This document shows, in pieces, positions 1 to 10,351 of a DNA stretch of 64,000 nt. The stretch comes from Mediannikoviicoccus vaginalis (GTDB taxonomy: Bacteria > Bacillota > Clostridia > Tissierellales > Peptoniphilaceae). Under the pieces are notes generated by a model that ran no database searches, had not been told where the DNA came from, and worked only from the letters and a program-made list of their open reading frames with translations. The translations under genes and the position numbers were made by a program. The number at the start of each line of letters is the position of its first letter. Position 1 is the stretch's first letter. Where the stretch lies: contig NZ_CAKMRI010000001.1 of NCBI RefSeq assembly GCF_928097925.1, positions 930,001 through 994,000 on the forward strand, read 5' to 3'.

Positions 1-176
1 AGTAGGAAATGGATCTGCCATATTTCTCTTGATAATTTTTCTATTTCTTTATTCATTGAATCAATTTCATTTTTGTATATAACACCAGTTGTATTAGTAT
101 CCTTTGCAATCTAGTTTATATTATTTGTTGCATTTGAAATTAACCATTGTAGATCTCTAAATAAATTAATCGTCAT
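1..176 (-). pseudogene. Possible gene remnant with in-frame amber codon
   Basis: Read from an ATG at 176 on the minus strand, 21 sense codons are followed by TAG at 113-111, and the same frame then stays open to the window edge. The residues after the stop look protein-like (an amphipathic stretch ending EIEKLSREIWQIHF). No ribosome binding site precedes the ATG. It could be the start of a gene broken by one C-to-T change, or chance. I do not recognise the protein, and most of it lies outside the window. Confidence 0.25.
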
Positions 177-187
177 AATATATACGC

Positions 188-224
188 AAAAAAGACCGCA
201 GCTTGAAACTACGGTCTAATTTTT
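188..224 (-). terminator. Rho-independent terminator downstream of guaA
   Basis: AGACCG and CGGTCT arms (194-218) extend inward by three more pairs and are followed on the minus strand by six T. This is the first strong terminator downstream of guaA. The 136 bases between it and guaA hold only a weaker GTTACAG/CTGTAAC hairpin near 296-324. Confidence 0.7.
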
Positions 225-355
225 TGTCCAAATGCAAACCACTTGGAACTATTATTCAATTTATTCTTTTTTATAAATGTTCCCATTTTAATCCCAGTTA
301 CAGTTTTTTATCTTCTGTAACCGTTGATTTTACAAGTATTTTTGTTTTTTTGCGA

Positions 356-1870
356 CTATTCCCACTCGATTGTTGCAGGGGGTTTGCTTGTAACATCATA
401 CACAATTCTATTTATATGATCCACTTCGTTTATTATTCTAACGGAAACTTTATCTAGCACTTCGTATGGGATTCTAACCCATTCTGCTGTCATAAAGTCT
501 GTGGTGTGCACTGCTCGTAGTGCCAATGTGTAGTCATAGGTTCTGAAGTCCCCCATTACTCCCACTGTTCTGTTTTCTGTAAGCACTGCAAAGTATTGGG
601 ATAGGTTTTCAACTTTGTTCTTTTCTAATTCTTGTCTAAAGATGTAGTCTGCGTCTCTTAGGACTTCAAGTTTTTCTTCTGTAACTTCTCCTATTACTCT
701 TATGCCAAGGCCTGGACCTGGGAATGGTTGTCTATTTACTAATACGTCTGAAAGGCCAAGTTCTCTTCCCAGTCTTCTAACTTCGTCTTTGAAGAGCATT
801 CTAAGTGGTTCGATTAAGCCTGTAAAGTCTACAACGTCTGGTAGTCCTCCTACATTGTGATGGGATTTTATTACTGCCGCATCCCCTACTCCCGACTCGA
901 TTATGTCTGGGTAGATTGTTCCCTGTGCTAGGAAGTCAACCTTACCTATCTTTTTGGCTTCGTCTTCGAAGACTCTTATAAATTCTTCGCCGATTACCTT
1001 TCTCTTTTCTTCTGGATCTCTCACGCCTTTTAATTTTTCAAGGAATCTATCTTTTGCGTTTACTCTTATGAAGTGCATACCTGAGTCTTTAAATGCCTCT
1101 TCCACTTCGTCCCCTTCGTTCTTTCTCATAAGGCCATGGTCCACGAATATGCATGTCAATTGGTCGCCGATTGCCTTTGATAAAAGCGCCGCCACAACTG
1201 AAGAGTCCACTCCTCCTGATAGGGCAAGTAAAACTTTATTGTCTTTAACTTTTTCTCTTACATCTTCAATGGCTTTTTTTGCATAGTTTGCCATTGTCCA
1301 GTCCTGTTTTGCCTTGCAGATATTTACAAGAAAGTTTTCTATCATCTTTATTCCATATTCACTGTGGTTTACTTCTGGATGGAATTGTAATGCATATAGT
1401 TTTCTCTCTTCATCTGCCATTGCCGCAATTTCTGTGTTGTCTGTGCTTCCAATTATTTTAAATCCTTTTGGAAGTTTTACAACTTTGTCCACATGGCTCA
1501 TCCACACAATGCTTTCTTTTGGAATATCTTTAAAGATTTCATTGTCTTCTAGCTTGAATTCTGTCTTCCCAAATTCCCTTTGGCTTGACTCTTTAACTTC
1601 TCCGCCAAGGCTATGGGCCATTAGTTGCATTCCATAGCAAAGTCCAAGGATTGGAATTCCCAGTTCAAACACTTCTTTTTCTAGTTTTGGTGCACCTTCA
1701 GCGTAAACTGAGTTTGGGCCACCGGTGAAGATTACTCCCTCCGGTGACTTTGCTTTTATTTCTTCAAGGGCCTTTGTATATGGCACAACTTCGCAATATA
1801 CATTTAAGTCCCTAACTCTTCTGGCAATCAGTTGGTTATATTGACCACCAAAGTCTATAACTAATATCAT
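356..1870 (-). CDS. guaA: GMP synthase (glutamine-hydrolysing)
   Basis: Cytoplasmic enzyme that aminates XMP to GMP using glutamine and ATP. The 504 residues have the standard family length and order: an N-terminal class I glutamine amidotransferase (nucleophile in GLCYGMQ, His-Glu pair in [11 protein letters not shown]), a central ATP-pyrophosphatase with the SGGVDSS P-loop near residue 220, and a C-terminal dimerisation domain with the characteristic QPFPGPGLG stretch and the terminal KPPATIEWE. The start follows AAGGAG. It begins 13 bases after the purD-purL stop, so it is the last gene of a purine operon that channels new IMP-derived nucleotide to GMP. Confidence 0.97.
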   Translation of the reverse strand: MILVIDFGGQYNQLIARRVRDLNVYCEVVPYTKALEEIKAKSPEGVIFTGGPNSVYAEGAPKLEKEVFELGIPILGLCYGMQLMAHSLGGEVKESSQREFGKTEFKLEDNEIFKDIPKESIVWMSHVDKVVKLPKGFKIIGSTDNTEIAAMADEERKLYALQFHPEVNHSEYGIKMIENFLVNICKAKQDWTMANYAKKAIEDVREKVKDNKVLLALSGGVDSSVVAALLSKAIGDQLTCIFVDHGLMRKNEGDEVEEAFKDSGMHFIRVNAKDRFLEKLKGVRDPEEKRKVIGEEFIRVFEDEAKKIGKVDFLAQGTIYPDIIESGVGDAAVIKSHHNVGGLPDVVDFTGLIEPLRMLFKDEVRRLGRELGLSDVLVNRQPFPGPGLGIRVIGEVTEEKLEVLRDADYIFRQELEKNKVENLSQYFAVLTENRTVGVMGDFRTYDYTLALRAVHTTDFMTAEWVRIPYEVLDKVSVRIINEVDHINRIVYDVTSKPPATIEWE

Positions 1871-1883
1871 GTTAATCTCCTTC

Positions 1884-4800
1884 TTATAAGCCCTTTGTAA
1901 AGTATTCTACGGCAGACTTAAATAGATTTTGTAATTCTATGTCGTAAATATTTTTATATATATCCTTTGTAAATCTTTCGCTATGGCCCATCTTACCTAT
2001 AACTTTTCCGTCCTTAGACATGATGGACTCAATTGAATAGTCGGCACCGTTGTAGTTTTCAACGTATTGACTTACAACTTGTTCGTTGTCTAAAAGTTCT
2101 TGTAACTTTTCTTCCCCTACTACAAACCTTCCTTCTCCATGTGAAATTGGAACTTTGTATGTCTTTTCTTCCAGATTTGTTAGCCATGGTGAGTTAGTTG
2201 TAAGCATTTTAGTTTCTGCAATGCATGCAACGTGGCGTCTGCAGGTGTTAAATGTGATTGAAGGGTCGTCTTCTTTTGTCTTTGTAACCTTGCCATATGG
2301 AAGTAGCCCTGTTTTTATTAGAGCTTGGAATCCGTTACAAATACCTAGTACCAGTCCGTCATTTTCTTTTAATAGATAGTCGATGGCATCTGAAACTTTT
2401 TCACTTCTCAAAACATTTGCAATGAACTTTCCTGATCCGTCTGGTTCGTCTCCCATTGAAAATCCTCCTGGGATTGCAAATATTTGTGACTTCTTAATTG
2501 ACTCAGCAAGTTCATCAATGGATTTTTCAATGTCTTCTTTATTTTGATTTCTAAATACTATTATTTTTCCATCTGCTCCATTTTCCTTAAATGCTTCCAA
2601 GGTATCCCATTCACTATTTGTTCCAGGGAAGGATGCCACCGTTACAAATGGTTTTTCACAAGGTTTATTTGATACCAGTCTTCTTTCAACCTTTTTATTC
2701 TTAAGTTCTTTAACTTCTGCATCAGCTTTTGGTTTAAACACCTTGTCCAATGTGTGAAGATAATTTTCTTTAAGAGTTTTTTCTTCCAGGGTTTCTCCGT
2801 TGACTTTAATTCCTTCAGAAAACTCTCCAACATTTTCAATAAAGTCTCTATCTTCTAGGTACTCAACAATAAATGTTCCATATCTTGGTGAGTAAAGGTC
2901 TTTTAAATTTACATCAAATCCAGTGTTACCAACTGCATTTGCGTAGATTAGCGGTAGAGTTCCCTTGTGGTTTACTGCAATTGCAGTGATTATATTTCCA
3001 TCCACAATGTCCTTGTGAATCTTTTCCATATTGCCCTTAAGTTCTTCAAGGTCTAACATTCCATTTTCATCATATTCAATGTTCACAAGTCCAATATGGC
3101 CCTTACCCTTAAAGTCTTGTGATGTAATATGTTCCAAATCTCCAGTTGTAACTGCAAATGAGATTAGTGTCGGAGGTACACAAATATTTTCAAATGTACC
3201 ACTCATGGAGTCCTTTCCACCAATTGGAGGTGCATTAAAGAACTTTGAAGGAATGAATGCACCAAGAAGTGACTTAAGTGGTTTTGACCAAGACTGTTCA
3301 TCTGTAAGTCTTTCATAGAACTCTTGGAATGTAAGTCTAATCTTTTGTAGGTCTGCACCTGTTGCCACAAGCTTTGCAATGGATTCTATAACTGCGTAAT
3401 ATCCTCCTAAGAACTGTGACTGTTCTGAAAGATATGGGTTAAATCCATAGGACATAATGGATGCAGTCTTTGTCTTATATTCATCTGTGTATGGAATAAG
3501 TGAAACCATTGCCTGTGATTGATTGAACTGTTTCTTTCCACCATATGGATGAAGAACTGTACTTCTACCAACGGTTGCATCAAATAGCTCCATCAAATTC
3601 TTTTGACTTGTTATATTTAAATCCTTTAGATAGTTCTTTAAATTTTTAGGGTCATTATCTTTATTCTTTAAAACCTCTGCCACATCTTCAGTCTTTACAG
3701 ATACATTTTGACTTCTGTCGGCGCCATTTGTGTTTATAAAGTCATATGAAAGTTCACAGATAACTTCGTCTTCAAATAGCATAATCATACGCTTTTTGTC
3801 ATTTATCTCTGCAACAACTGTGTGTTCAAGGTTCTCTTCTTCGCAGTACTTTGCAAATTTATCCACATCTTCTTTTCTAATAACTACAGCCATTCTCTCT
3901 TGTGATTCTGAAATGGCAATTTCCATTGGTGTAAGTCCCTTGTACTTTAGTGGAACCCTATCAAGGTGAATTGTTACGCCATCTGCAATTTCTCCAATTG
4001 CAACGCAAACTCCACCGGCACCAAAGTCGTTACACTTCTTTATTAATGTGGTTACTTCCTTATTTCTGAAAAGCCTTTGAATCTTTCTTTCCTCTGGGGC
4101 ATTTCCCTTTTGTACTTGGGCAGACTCTGTTGTTATGGACTCTTCTGTGTGGCTCTTTGATGAACCAGTTGCTCCACCAATTCCATCTCTACCTGTTCTT
4201 CCACCAAGTAAAACAACAACGTCGCCAACTACAGGTTCTTCCCTTATAACATTTTCTAAAGGTGCCGCTGCAATAACAGCTCCCGCTTCCAGTCTCTTTG
4301 CCATGTAGCCGTCGTGGTAAATCTCTTCAACAAAGCCTGATGGTAAACCGATTTGGTTTCCGTAGGATGAATAACCAAGGGCTGCTTCCCTTACGATTTT
4401 AATTTGTGGAAGCTTTCCAGGTAATGTTTCTTCAATTGGCTTTGTTGGGTCTGCAGCTCCAGAAATTCTCATGGCTTGATAAACATAGGATCTTCCAGAA
4501 AGTGGGTCCCTAATGGCTCCACCAAGGCAGGTGCTTGCTCCACCAAGAGGTTCGATTTCTGTAGGGTGGTTATGGGTTTCGTTTTTGAACATAAGTAGAT
4601 AGTCCCTTAGTTCTTCCTTGCCATCAACATCAACCCTAACCTTTATCTTTACAGAACATGCATTTATTTCCGAACTTATTTCTAAGTCTTCAAGCTCGCC
4701 GGTTTCCCTAAAATATTTTCCAAGGATTGTTCCAAGATTCATTAGTGAAACTTCTTTTTTAACTCCAAGTTCTTCTCTCATGTCAAGATACTCTTGGAAT

Positions 4801-6794
4801 GTGTCTTTAATTATTCTGTCCAATGCAGTCTTTTCATCAAAGCCAACCTTTAGATAAGTGTTGAAAGTGGTGTGACGACAGTGGTCGGACCAATATGTGT
4901 CAAGCACTCTGATTTCAGTTATATTTGGATTTCTATTTTCAGATTTGAAATAATCTTGAATACACTTTAAGTCATCAAGGCTCATTGCCAAGTTCTCTTC
5001 ATCTAGAAACTTTTCAAGGCCCTTTTCATCAAGATCTATAAAGCCTTCAAACACAGGATTATCTCTATTAATTTTGTTTTTACTTGCAAGGGTTGTAGGT
5101 ATGCCCAGTAGCGGAACAACCTCTGAGTCAACTGGGTTTACTAAAAACTCCTCTATCTTCTTAAGCTCTTCTTCGTTTATTCCTTCGAAGCTATACACCT
5201 TTGAAGTACTTGCATTTATTTCCTTGCCCAGTACCAGGTAGGCAGTGTCTATTAGCGCTTGCCTTCTTTGGTCAAATTGTCCAGGAAGATATGAAACTGC
5301 AATGGCACTTTTCATTTCACTTTGTAATTTAAGCGCTTCTTCTCCAGTGTAGATATGGTCCACAACTTTTTCAGAAAGAATAGTATCTTTTATTTTTTCT
5401 AAATCAGAATCGTCAATTTCAATATCATAGCGACTGTAAACTTCTACATTCTTCGCTTCAATTCCCAGTGCATTTTTAATTTCGTCCTTTAATTCCTTTG
5501 CAGCGTAGTTAAATCTGTCCTTCTTAGACACATAAACTCTTTTTACCTTTGGCCCAATATCATTTCTATAGTGCATATCTTTAAAACTCACTTTCTTTGC
5601 GTCTTCATAAACTTGTCTTTGAACTTCGTCAAAGCATTTGCCCGTAGCAATAATATTCAGTACTCTTCCACCGGACGTGTAGAGCTTTCCATCTTCTTCC
5701 TTTGTTCCCGCGTGGCATATTTTTGATTTTATGCCATCTTTTAGTTCTATTTCTAAACCCTTGTCGTAACTTCCAGGGTAACCACCTGAAGTCATTACAA
5801 GGCAAATCGCCTTGTTGTCATTTTTTTGTAGAGTAACTTTTTCAAGCTCTCCCTTTGATGTGCTTTGAAGTATCTCAAGTAAGTCATTGTCTATAAGAGG
5901 AAGGATTACTTGGGTTTCTGGGTCACCAAATCTTGCATTAAATTCAAGTACATATATACCTTCTTGGTTTATCATAAGGCCGATGAATAGTGCCCCTCTA
6001 TAGTCGATGCCCTCACTTTGAAGGCCATGTAAAATTTTTTCTAAAATTTCATCTTCAATCTGTGGCATAAAGCTTTCCGCTTCTAGATTTGGAGCATAGG
6101 TTCCCATGCCGCCAGTATTTGGTCCCTTTTCATTTTCAAACACCTTTTTATGATCCCTTGAAGTTGGAAATAGCACCATGTTCTTTGAGTCCGTCAAGGT
6201 GATTAAACTCATTTCAAAGCCTTCAATAAACTCTTCAACCACAATTTTCTTTTCATCAAAGATGCCGTCTTCTAAAATATCTTTAATAAACTGGTCTGAT
6301 TCCTCTACATTTGTAACAATTTTTACGCCCTTGCCTGCAGCAAGACCATCTGCCTTAAGTACAGATTTGCCATTTTTTTCAATTAGCTTCCTTGAAAACT
6401 CACTGGCTTTTTTTACGTCTGTTGTCTCAAGGTAATCAGCAGTCTTAATATCATACTTAACTAAAAAGTCCTTTGTAAAAGCCTTTGACTTTTCGAACAT
6501 TGCACCTTCTTCCCTTGGTCCAAATATTGAAAGGCCTTCCTTTTCAAATAGGTCAACTATACCTTCACAAAGCGGCGCTTCTGGGCCAACCACCGTGTAG
6601 TCAATGTTTTCTTTCTTTGCAAACTCAAGTAGACCGTGGATATCTTCAGCTGCTACTGCAATATTTTCTCCCAAATTTTTCGTTCCACCATTTCCCGGAG
6701 CAAAATAAAGTTTTCTACTTTTATCAGCCTGTAATATCTTATCTCCTATGGCAAATTCTCTGCCGCCGCTACCTACAATAAGTATCTTCAACAT
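1884..6794 (-). CDS. purD-purL: PurD-PurL fusion: GAR synthetase + FGAM synthase
   Basis: One uninterrupted frame of 1636 residues carries two steps of purine synthesis. Residues 1 to about 420 are a full phosphoribosylamine-glycine ligase (N-terminal [12 protein letters not shown]-grasp region with PNTGGMGTY and [12 protein letters not shown]). From about 425 to the end is a large-type FGAM synthase: linker/ATPase region with [28 protein letters not shown] and [10 protein letters not shown], then a C-terminal glutamine amidotransferase with nucleophile Cys in LGICNGFQ and ISHGEGRF. PurL residues of about 1215 match clostridial single-chain PurL, so neither half is truncated. The start ATG follows GGGGAGG. 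PurD and PurL are separated in the pathway by the PurN step, so the fusion is not of consecutive enzymes. guaA follows in the same operon; no other pur gene is visible. Confidence 0.95.
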   Translation of the reverse strand: MLKILIVGSGGREFAIGDKILQADKSRKLYFAPGNGGTKNLGENIAVAAEDIHGLLEFAKKENIDYTVVGPEAPLCEGIVDLFEKEGLSIFGPREEGAMFEKSKAFTKDFLVKYDIKTADYLETTDVKKASEFSRKLIEKNGKSVLKADGLAAGKGVKIVTNVEESDQFIKDILEDGIFDEKKIVVEEFIEGFEMSLITLTDSKNMVLFPTSRDHKKVFENEKGPNTGGMGTYAPNLEAESFMPQIEDEILEKILHGLQSEGIDYRGALFIGLMINQEGIYVLEFNARFGDPETQVILPLIDNDLLEILQSTSKGELEKVTLQKNDNKAICLVMTSGGYPGSYDKGLEIELKDGIKSKICHAGTKEEDGKLYTSGGRVLNIIATGKCFDEVQRQVYEDAKKVSFKDMHYRNDIGPKVKRVYVSKKDRFNYAAKELKDEIKNALGIEAKNVEVYSRYDIEIDDSDLEKIKDTILSEKVVDHIYTGEEALKLQSEMKSAIAVSYLPGQFDQRRQALIDTAYLVLGKEINASTSKVYSFEGINEEELKKIEEFLVNPVDSEVVPLLGIPTTLASKNKINRDNPVFEGFIDLDEKGLEKFLDEENLAMSLDDLKCIQDYFKSENRNPNITEIRVLDTYWSDHCRHTTFNTYLKVGFDEKTALDRIIKDTFQEYLDMREELGVKKEVSLMNLGTILGKYFRETGELEDLEISSEINACSVKIKVRVDVDGKEELRDYLLMFKNETHNHPTEIEPLGGASTCLGGAIRDPLSGRSYVYQAMRISGAADPTKPIEETLPGKLPQIKIVREAALGYSSYGNQIGLPSGFVEEIYHDGYMAKRLEAGAVIAAAPLENVIREEPVVGDVVVLLGGRTGRDGIGGATGSSKSHTEESITTESAQVQKGNAPEERKIQRLFRNKEVTTLIKKCNDFGAGGVCVAIGEIADGVTIHLDRVPLKYKGLTPMEIAISESQERMAVVIRKEDVDKFAKYCEEENLEHTVVAEINDKKRMIMLFEDEVICELSYDFINTNGADRSQNVSVKTEDVAEVLKNKDNDPKNLKNYLKDLNITSQKNLMELFDATVGRSTVLHPYGGKKQFNQSQAMVSLIPYTDEYKTKTASIMSYGFNPYLSEQSQFLGGYYAVIESIAKLVATGADLQKIRLTFQEFYERLTDEQSWSKPLKSLLGAFIPSKFFNAPPIGGKDSMSGTFENICVPPTLISFAVTTGDLEHITSQDFKGKGHIGLVNIEYDENGMLDLEELKGNMEKIHKDIVDGNIITAIAVNHKGTLPLIYANAVGNTGFDVNLKDLYSPRYGTFIVEYLEDRDFIENVGEFSEGIKVNGETLEEKTLKENYLHTLDKVFKPKADAEVKELKNKKVERRLVSNKPCEKPFVTVASFPGTNSEWDTLEAFKENGADGKIIVFRNQNKEDIEKSIDELAESIKKSQIFAIPGGFSMGDEPDGSGKFIANVLRSEKVSDAIDYLLKENDGLVLGICNGFQALIKTGLLPYGKVTKTKEDDPSITFNTCRRHVACIAETKMLTTNSPWLTNLEEKTYKVPISHGEGRFVVGEEKLQELLDNEQVVSQYVENYNGADYSIESIMSKDGKVIGKMGHSERFTKDIYKNIYDIELQNLFKSAVEYFTKGL

Positions 6795-6814
6795 GTCCTC
6801 CCCATTAATAAAAT

Positions 6815-6836
6815 AGAGAACCCAAAAGGATTCTCT
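6815..6836 (-). terminator. Terminator-like hairpin in the purD-purL leader
   Basis: AGAGAATCC and GGGTTCTCT arms pair over nine positions (one G-T) around a four-base T loop, 10 bases before the purD ribosome binding site. The following run (ATTTTATTA) is T-rich but interrupted, so it could be a leaky attenuator rather than a full stop. It lies directly after a longer hairpin at 6841-6881. Confidence 0.5.
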
Positions 6837-6839
6837 CTC

Positions 6840-6974
6840 TTATGCAAATGAGCATAGTAATCCCCTATGGTCATTTGCATATCTTTCAATTCCATTTTTT
6901 GAAGGAACAATATGTAATGAAAAAATTTTAAAAGTATTTGTTTTAATCTGTGCTACAATTTTAAAGTTTTCCAT
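6840..6974 (-). CDS. 44-residue leader frame upstream of purD-purL
   Basis: A short frame begins with ATG at 6974, seven bases after a strong AAAGGGGG ribosome binding site, and about 24 bases downstream of a TATAAT box (6998-7003). The product is lysine and phenylalanine containing, begins MENFKIVAQIKTNTFKIF, has no hydrophobic segment and no obvious run of a regulating amino acid. I do not recognise a family. Its last 13 codons form the long hairpin at 6841-6881 and a second terminator-like hairpin follows before purD. It could be a leader peptide whose translation sets the hairpin state, a genuine small protein co-expressed with purine enzymes, or an accidental frame. The ribosome binding site argues for translation. 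Confidence 0.5.
   Translation of the reverse strand: MENFKIVAQIKTNTFKIFSLHIVPSKNGIERYANDHRGLLCSFA
6841..6881 (-). promoter_or_regulatory. Long leader hairpin before purD-purL
   Basis: An 11-bp perfect arm (TATGCAAATGA) and a 5-bp inner arm (CATAG) pair with their complements with one C-C mismatch between them, around a 7-base loop. It covers the last codons and stop of the 44-codon leader frame, so a translating ribosome would open it. Two stacked hairpins between promoter and purD suggest attenuation; the signal sensed is not evident. I see no purine-riboswitch core. Confidence 0.5.
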
Positions 6975-6997
6975 AGTTGTCCCCCTTTACCCATCTT

Positions 6998-7026
6998 ATT
7001 ATATCAAAGATTTTTAAAAGAATAAA
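6998..7026 (-). promoter_or_regulatory. Promoter of the purD-purL-guaA operon
   Basis: A perfect TATAAT lies at 6998-7003 on the minus strand with a weak TTTATT at the -35 position 17 bases upstream. A poor -35 box suggests activator dependence. No PurBox-like pair was recognised by eye. Confidence 0.5.
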
Positions 7027-7032
7027 TGAATT

Positions 7033-7057
7033 AGAAAAGGAAAGCCTAAAGCTTTCC
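7033..7057 (-). terminator. Terminator of uraA
   Basis: GGAAAGC and GCTTTCC arms with a five-base loop, followed on the minus strand by TTTTCTAATT. It lies six bases after the uraA stop and separates it from the purine operon promoter. Confidence 0.8.
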
Positions 7058-7063
7058 TCAAAT

Positions 7064-8323
7064 CTATTCGTTCATTAGTCCTAGTCTGTCAAATGCATAG
7101 AATATTAAACTTAAAACAACTGCCACTAGTGATGAAAGAACCATTCCAGAAAGTTGAACTCCACCTAGGTTTAATGTAACTCCTGAAAGTCCTGTTACAA
7201 AGATTACAGATGTTAAGATTAAGTTCTTTGACTTAGAGTAGTCCACTCTGTCATCAACAAGCAGTCTTATTCCTGATGAACCAATCATTCCATAAAGTAA
7301 GAAGGTTACTCCACCGATAACATCGCCAGGAATTGTTGAAATAAGCGCAGAAAGTGGTCCAATAAATGCCATCAAGATGGATATTACCGCCGCACCTGCA
7401 ATTACATATACAGAATAAACTCCCGTTACTGCCATTACACCGATATTTTCTCCATATGTTGTAGTAGGAACCCCACCAATTAGCCCTGAAAGAGCTGTGG
7501 AGAAGTTATCTGCAAAGATTGATCTGTGAAGACCAGGGTCTTTTAATAAATTTTTTCCAATAATATTTGATGTAACAACTTGGTGTGAAATATGTTCCGA
7601 AGCTATTACCAGTATTACTGGAAGCATTGTAAGAATTGCCCTGCTATCAAAGGCCGGCGCCCTAAAGGTTGGCAGTGTAAATAATTTTGCTTCAAGTACC
7701 GGTGTGAAGTCCACCATGTCAAAGGCAAAAGCAGTTATATAACCTACGATAATTGCAATTAGAATTGGTATAGTTGCAAAGAACTTTCTAAAGCAAACTG
7801 AACCGATAATCGCTATGCCAAGGGTTACTAGAAAAACAGTAATATGTTGTGGTGATACATTTTCAGTCATAATCTCTGCACCAATCTTACCACCATTAAC
7901 CGTACTTCCCGCAAGTTCAAAACCAATTAACGCCACTACGGAACCCATTGCCGCCGGTGGAAGGACTATTCCAATCCAGTCGGTACCAAATTTATAAATA
8001 ATATAGGCAAGGATACATCCTACAAGTCCGATGGCTATAAAGCCCCCCTGTGCATACTCTGGTCCCATTTGGGAAATTACAATTCCTGCAGGACCTAAAA
8101 AGGCAAATGATGAGCCTAGATAGGCAGGAGCTTTTCCCTTAGTTATCAAAATAAATAATAGCGTTCCGATACCATTCATAAGTAAAACTATGGATGGGTC
8201 GAACTTTAATACGATTGGAACAAGCACTGACGCACCGAACATTGCAAATGTGTGTTGCAAGCTAAGTGGAAAGAGCATTGATCCTGGAACTTTTTCATTT
8301 ACAGCATAAATTTTCTTAGACAT
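7064..8323 (-). CDS. uraA: Uracil permease, NCS2 (NAT) family
   Basis: Inner-membrane uracil:proton symporter of the nucleobase-ascorbate transporter family, importing uracil for salvage. The 419 residues are the usual length and strongly hydrophobic, with roughly 14 membrane segments. Family motifs are visible: LSLQHTFAMFGASVLVP in the first segment, ISEHISH-like IASEHISHQV in the middle (the Glu and His contact the base in UraA structures), and GGVPTTTYGENIG (the second conserved Glu). The start ATG follows AAGGAGG. It is a single-gene unit: its own promoter (TATAAT near 8348-8353) faces the divergent DUF819 gene, and a terminator follows. No PyrR-type attenuator was seen upstream. Confidence 0.93.
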   Translation of the reverse strand: MSKKIYAVNEKVPGSMLFPLSLQHTFAMFGASVLVPIVLKFDPSIVLLMNGIGTLLFILITKGKAPAYLGSSFAFLGPAGIVISQMGPEYAQGGFIAIGLVGCILAYIIYKFGTDWIGIVLPPAAMGSVVALIGFELAGSTVNGGKIGAEIMTENVSPQHITVFLVTLGIAIIGSVCFRKFFATIPILIAIIVGYITAFAFDMVDFTPVLEAKLFTLPTFRAPAFDSRAILTMLPVILVIASEHISHQVVTSNIIGKNLLKDPGLHRSIFADNFSTALSGLIGGVPTTTYGENIGVMAVTGVYSVYVIAGAAVISILMAFIGPLSALISTIPGDVIGGVTFLLYGMIGSSGIRLLVDDRVDYSKSKNLILTSVIFVTGLSGVTLNLGGVQLSGMVLSSLVAVVLSLIFYAFDRLGLMNE

Positions 8324-8489
8324 AATACCTCCTTATAATCTCTGTATATTATACTACACTTCAAATTTTTTTCCAGTAATTTATTTTTATTTTTCACTTA
8401 ATTCTTTCAAAAAATTCTCAAAAAATTTTTACGAACTAATCATTTTTGTTATATAATAAAATTACAAACTATAAAAAGGAGATGATTTG
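8324..8489. promoter_or_regulatory. Divergent promoter region uraA / DUF819 gene
   Basis: This 166-base AT-rich spacer carries TATAAT-like boxes for both directions: near 8348-8353 for uraA on the minus strand and near 8451-8456 for the plus-strand gene. The plus gene has AGGAG at 8477-8481, which favours ATG at 8490 over the TTG one codon upstream. Confidence 0.5.
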
Positions 8490-9668
8490 ATGATTACAGA
8501 TGGACTTCAGTTTATTGCACTTTTGATGTTTGCGTCCGGAATAGTAATTTGGCTTGAAAAAAAACATGGTGATAACGGTTTCTTTAAATACGTTCCAGCC
8601 CTTGTTGTTATTTATTTCGGATCCATGCTCATGTCCACATTCAAAGTATGGGACATGTCTTCAGAAAGTGTTTCAACTGCAAGAAATGTAATTAAGGATG
8701 CAATACTTCCTGCAATGATATTTTTAATGCTTTTAAGAGCAGATCTTAGGGATATTGCAAAGCTAGGACCAAGGATGATACTTTCATTCTTTGCTGCAAG
8801 TATAACTATTATGATTGGTTTTGTAGTAGGTTTTATGATTTTCAAAGGCAAACTTGCAGACAATGCAAACATGACACTTGGTGCATTAGCAGGTAGCTGG
8901 GTTGGAGGAACCCAAAACATGGTAGCCGTTCAACAGGCTATTGGCCTAGAGGGCTCCGGTATGGGTTACACTCTACTAATTGACTCAATTGACTACTCTA
9001 TTTGGATAATGTTTTTACTATTCTTAGTTCCATTCCAAGACAAGTTCAACAAATGGACTAAGGCAGACACTTCCAAAATAGACAATATCAACAAGCATTT
9101 AACTTTAAAGTTCTCAAAAATCAGCAAGGAAATAACTTTCCAAGATATTTTCTTCTTGTTAAGTATCTCCCTTGCAGTTACAGCAGTGACAAATGTCCTT
9201 GGAGCAAAGATGATAGAGCTTCCAGGCCTTTCATTTATGGGTCAAACAGGTTGTGCAATTATCCTAACTACAGTACTTGGTGTAATTTGTGCAATGACAC
9301 CACTCGCAAAAATACCTGGCTCACCAGAACTTTCAAATGTAATGCTTTACATGCTAATAGGTTTAATCGCTGCAACAGCAAACTTCAAAGAACTTACAGA
9401 AGCACCTGCATATATACTAACAGGTTTCGTAGTTCTAATAGTTCACGGCCTATTGATGACACTAATCAGTAAAATATTTAAACTGGACCTATTCACTTTT
9501 GGAGTTTCATCCCTTGCAAACATAGGTGGAGTTGCATCAGCCCCTGTACTTGCGGCGGCATACTCACAATCCTTAGTTCCAGTAGCAGTACTAATGGCTC
9601 TAATAGGAGTTATATGTGGAACCTTCTTTGGAATAGGACTATCACAATTATTAGCACTATTAGCTTAA
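8490..9668 (+). CDS. DUF819 family integral membrane protein
   Basis: A 392-residue, very hydrophobic protein with about ten to twelve membrane segments that I recognise as the DUF819 family (Bacillus YjcL type). Family-typical stretches include AGSWVGGTQNMVAVQQA, a polar signature inside a membrane segment, and SLANIGGVASAPVLAAAYS near the C-terminus, two related motifs that suggest an inverted internal duplication as in secondary transporters. The substrate is unknown. The upstream TTG would add one residue, but spacing from AGGAG fits ATG better. It is a monocistronic gene with a terminator six bases after its stop. Confidence 0.85.
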   Translation: MITDGLQFIALLMFASGIVIWLEKKHGDNGFFKYVPALVVIYFGSMLMSTFKVWDMSSESVSTARNVIKDAILPAMIFLMLLRADLRDIAKLGPRMILSFFAASITIMIGFVVGFMIFKGKLADNANMTLGALAGSWVGGTQNMVAVQQAIGLEGSGMGYTLLIDSIDYSIWIMFLLFLVPFQDKFNKWTKADTSKIDNINKHLTLKFSKISKEITFQDIFFLLSISLAVTAVTNVLGAKMIELPGLSFMGQTGCAIILTTVLGVICAMTPLAKIPGSPELSNVMLYMLIGLIAATANFKELTEAPAYILTGFVVLIVHGLLMTLISKIFKLDLFTFGVSSLANIGGVASAPVLAAAYSQSLVPVAVLMALIGVICGTFFGIGLSQLLALLA

Positions 9669-9674
9669 AAAAAT

Positions 9675-9706
9675 CCGCTATGAGGATAACCTTGTAGCGG
9701 TTTTTT
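9675..9706 (+). terminator. Terminator of the DUF819 gene
   Basis: CCGCTA and TAGCGG arms around a 14-base loop, followed by six T. Confidence 0.85.
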
Positions 9707-9794
9707 ATTTGTATTAAAATAAATTGCAGAATTTGTGACTATTTTCATCAATAATGTTATAATTAAACTATATTTAAAGAAAGGAGCGAAAATA

Positions 9795-10226
9795 ATGGAA
9801 AATAACTTGTTTAAAGACATAAAGACAAGATTAATCGATGCCGAAATTAGGCCAACATATCAAAGAATTAAAATTTTAGAATACTTAGATGAACATAGAA
9901 CACATCCAACGGCAGATGAAATCTATTCATCACTAGCTCCTAGCATACCAACACTATCCAAGACCACAGTTTATAACACCCTGGCAACCTTTAAAGAGTC
10001 AGGACTGGTTAACGAAATTAGAATTAATGGAATAGAAACAAGATTCGATATTATTTTAAAACCCCATGGTCATTTTACCTGTGTGGAATGTGGAGAGCTT
10101 TTTGACTTTGACTACAACATAGACTCCTTCGCTACAAAAGATTTAAACGACTACAAGATTTTGAACAAGAGTTTTATTGTAGAAGGCATCTGTCCAAAGT
10201 GTTTAAAGACAAAACAAAAACAATAA
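9795..10226 (+). CDS. perR: Fur-family regulator, PerR-like
   Basis: A 143-residue metal-dependent repressor. The N-terminal winged helix (TYQRIKILEYLDEH, LSKTTVYNTLATF) is the Fur/PerR DNA-reading domain; the C-terminal dimerisation domain has both structural-zinc CxxC pairs (CVEC and CPKC) and the regulatory-metal ligands HGHFTC. At the position that separates PerR (Asp) from Fur (Glu), the sequence reads LFDFD, so I favour a peroxide sensor. The start is ATG 9795 after AAAGGAG; a 20-codon upstream extension lacks a ribosome binding site and covers the promoter. In an anaerobe with nox nearby, a peroxide-stress role is plausible. Its targets cannot be told from this window. Confidence 0.85.
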   Translation: MENNLFKDIKTRLIDAEIRPTYQRIKILEYLDEHRTHPTADEIYSSLAPSIPTLSKTTVYNTLATFKESGLVNEIRINGIETRFDIILKPHGHFTCVECGELFDFDYNIDSFATKDLNDYKILNKSFIVEGICPKCLKTKQKQ

Positions 10227-10236
10227 AAAGCAATTT

Positions 10237-10268
10237 AAAAAGGATACCTCGGTATTCCTTTTTTATTT
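10237..10268 (+). terminator. Terminator of the perR-like gene
   Basis: AAAAGGATACC pairs with GGTATTCCTTTT with one bulge, tiny loop, followed by TTTTATTT. Confidence 0.8.
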
Positions 10269-10351
10269 AAGAACAAAGGGCCATTACATTTACAATATGG
10301 CACAACTATGATAAAATCAGTATGATTTTCAAGCAAAGGAAGGACGATAAT

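Noticed and set aside
6815-7003. Purine riboswitch before purD-purL
   Set aside because: The aptamer's conserved core and paired loops are not found; the two hairpins and short frame explain the leader better.
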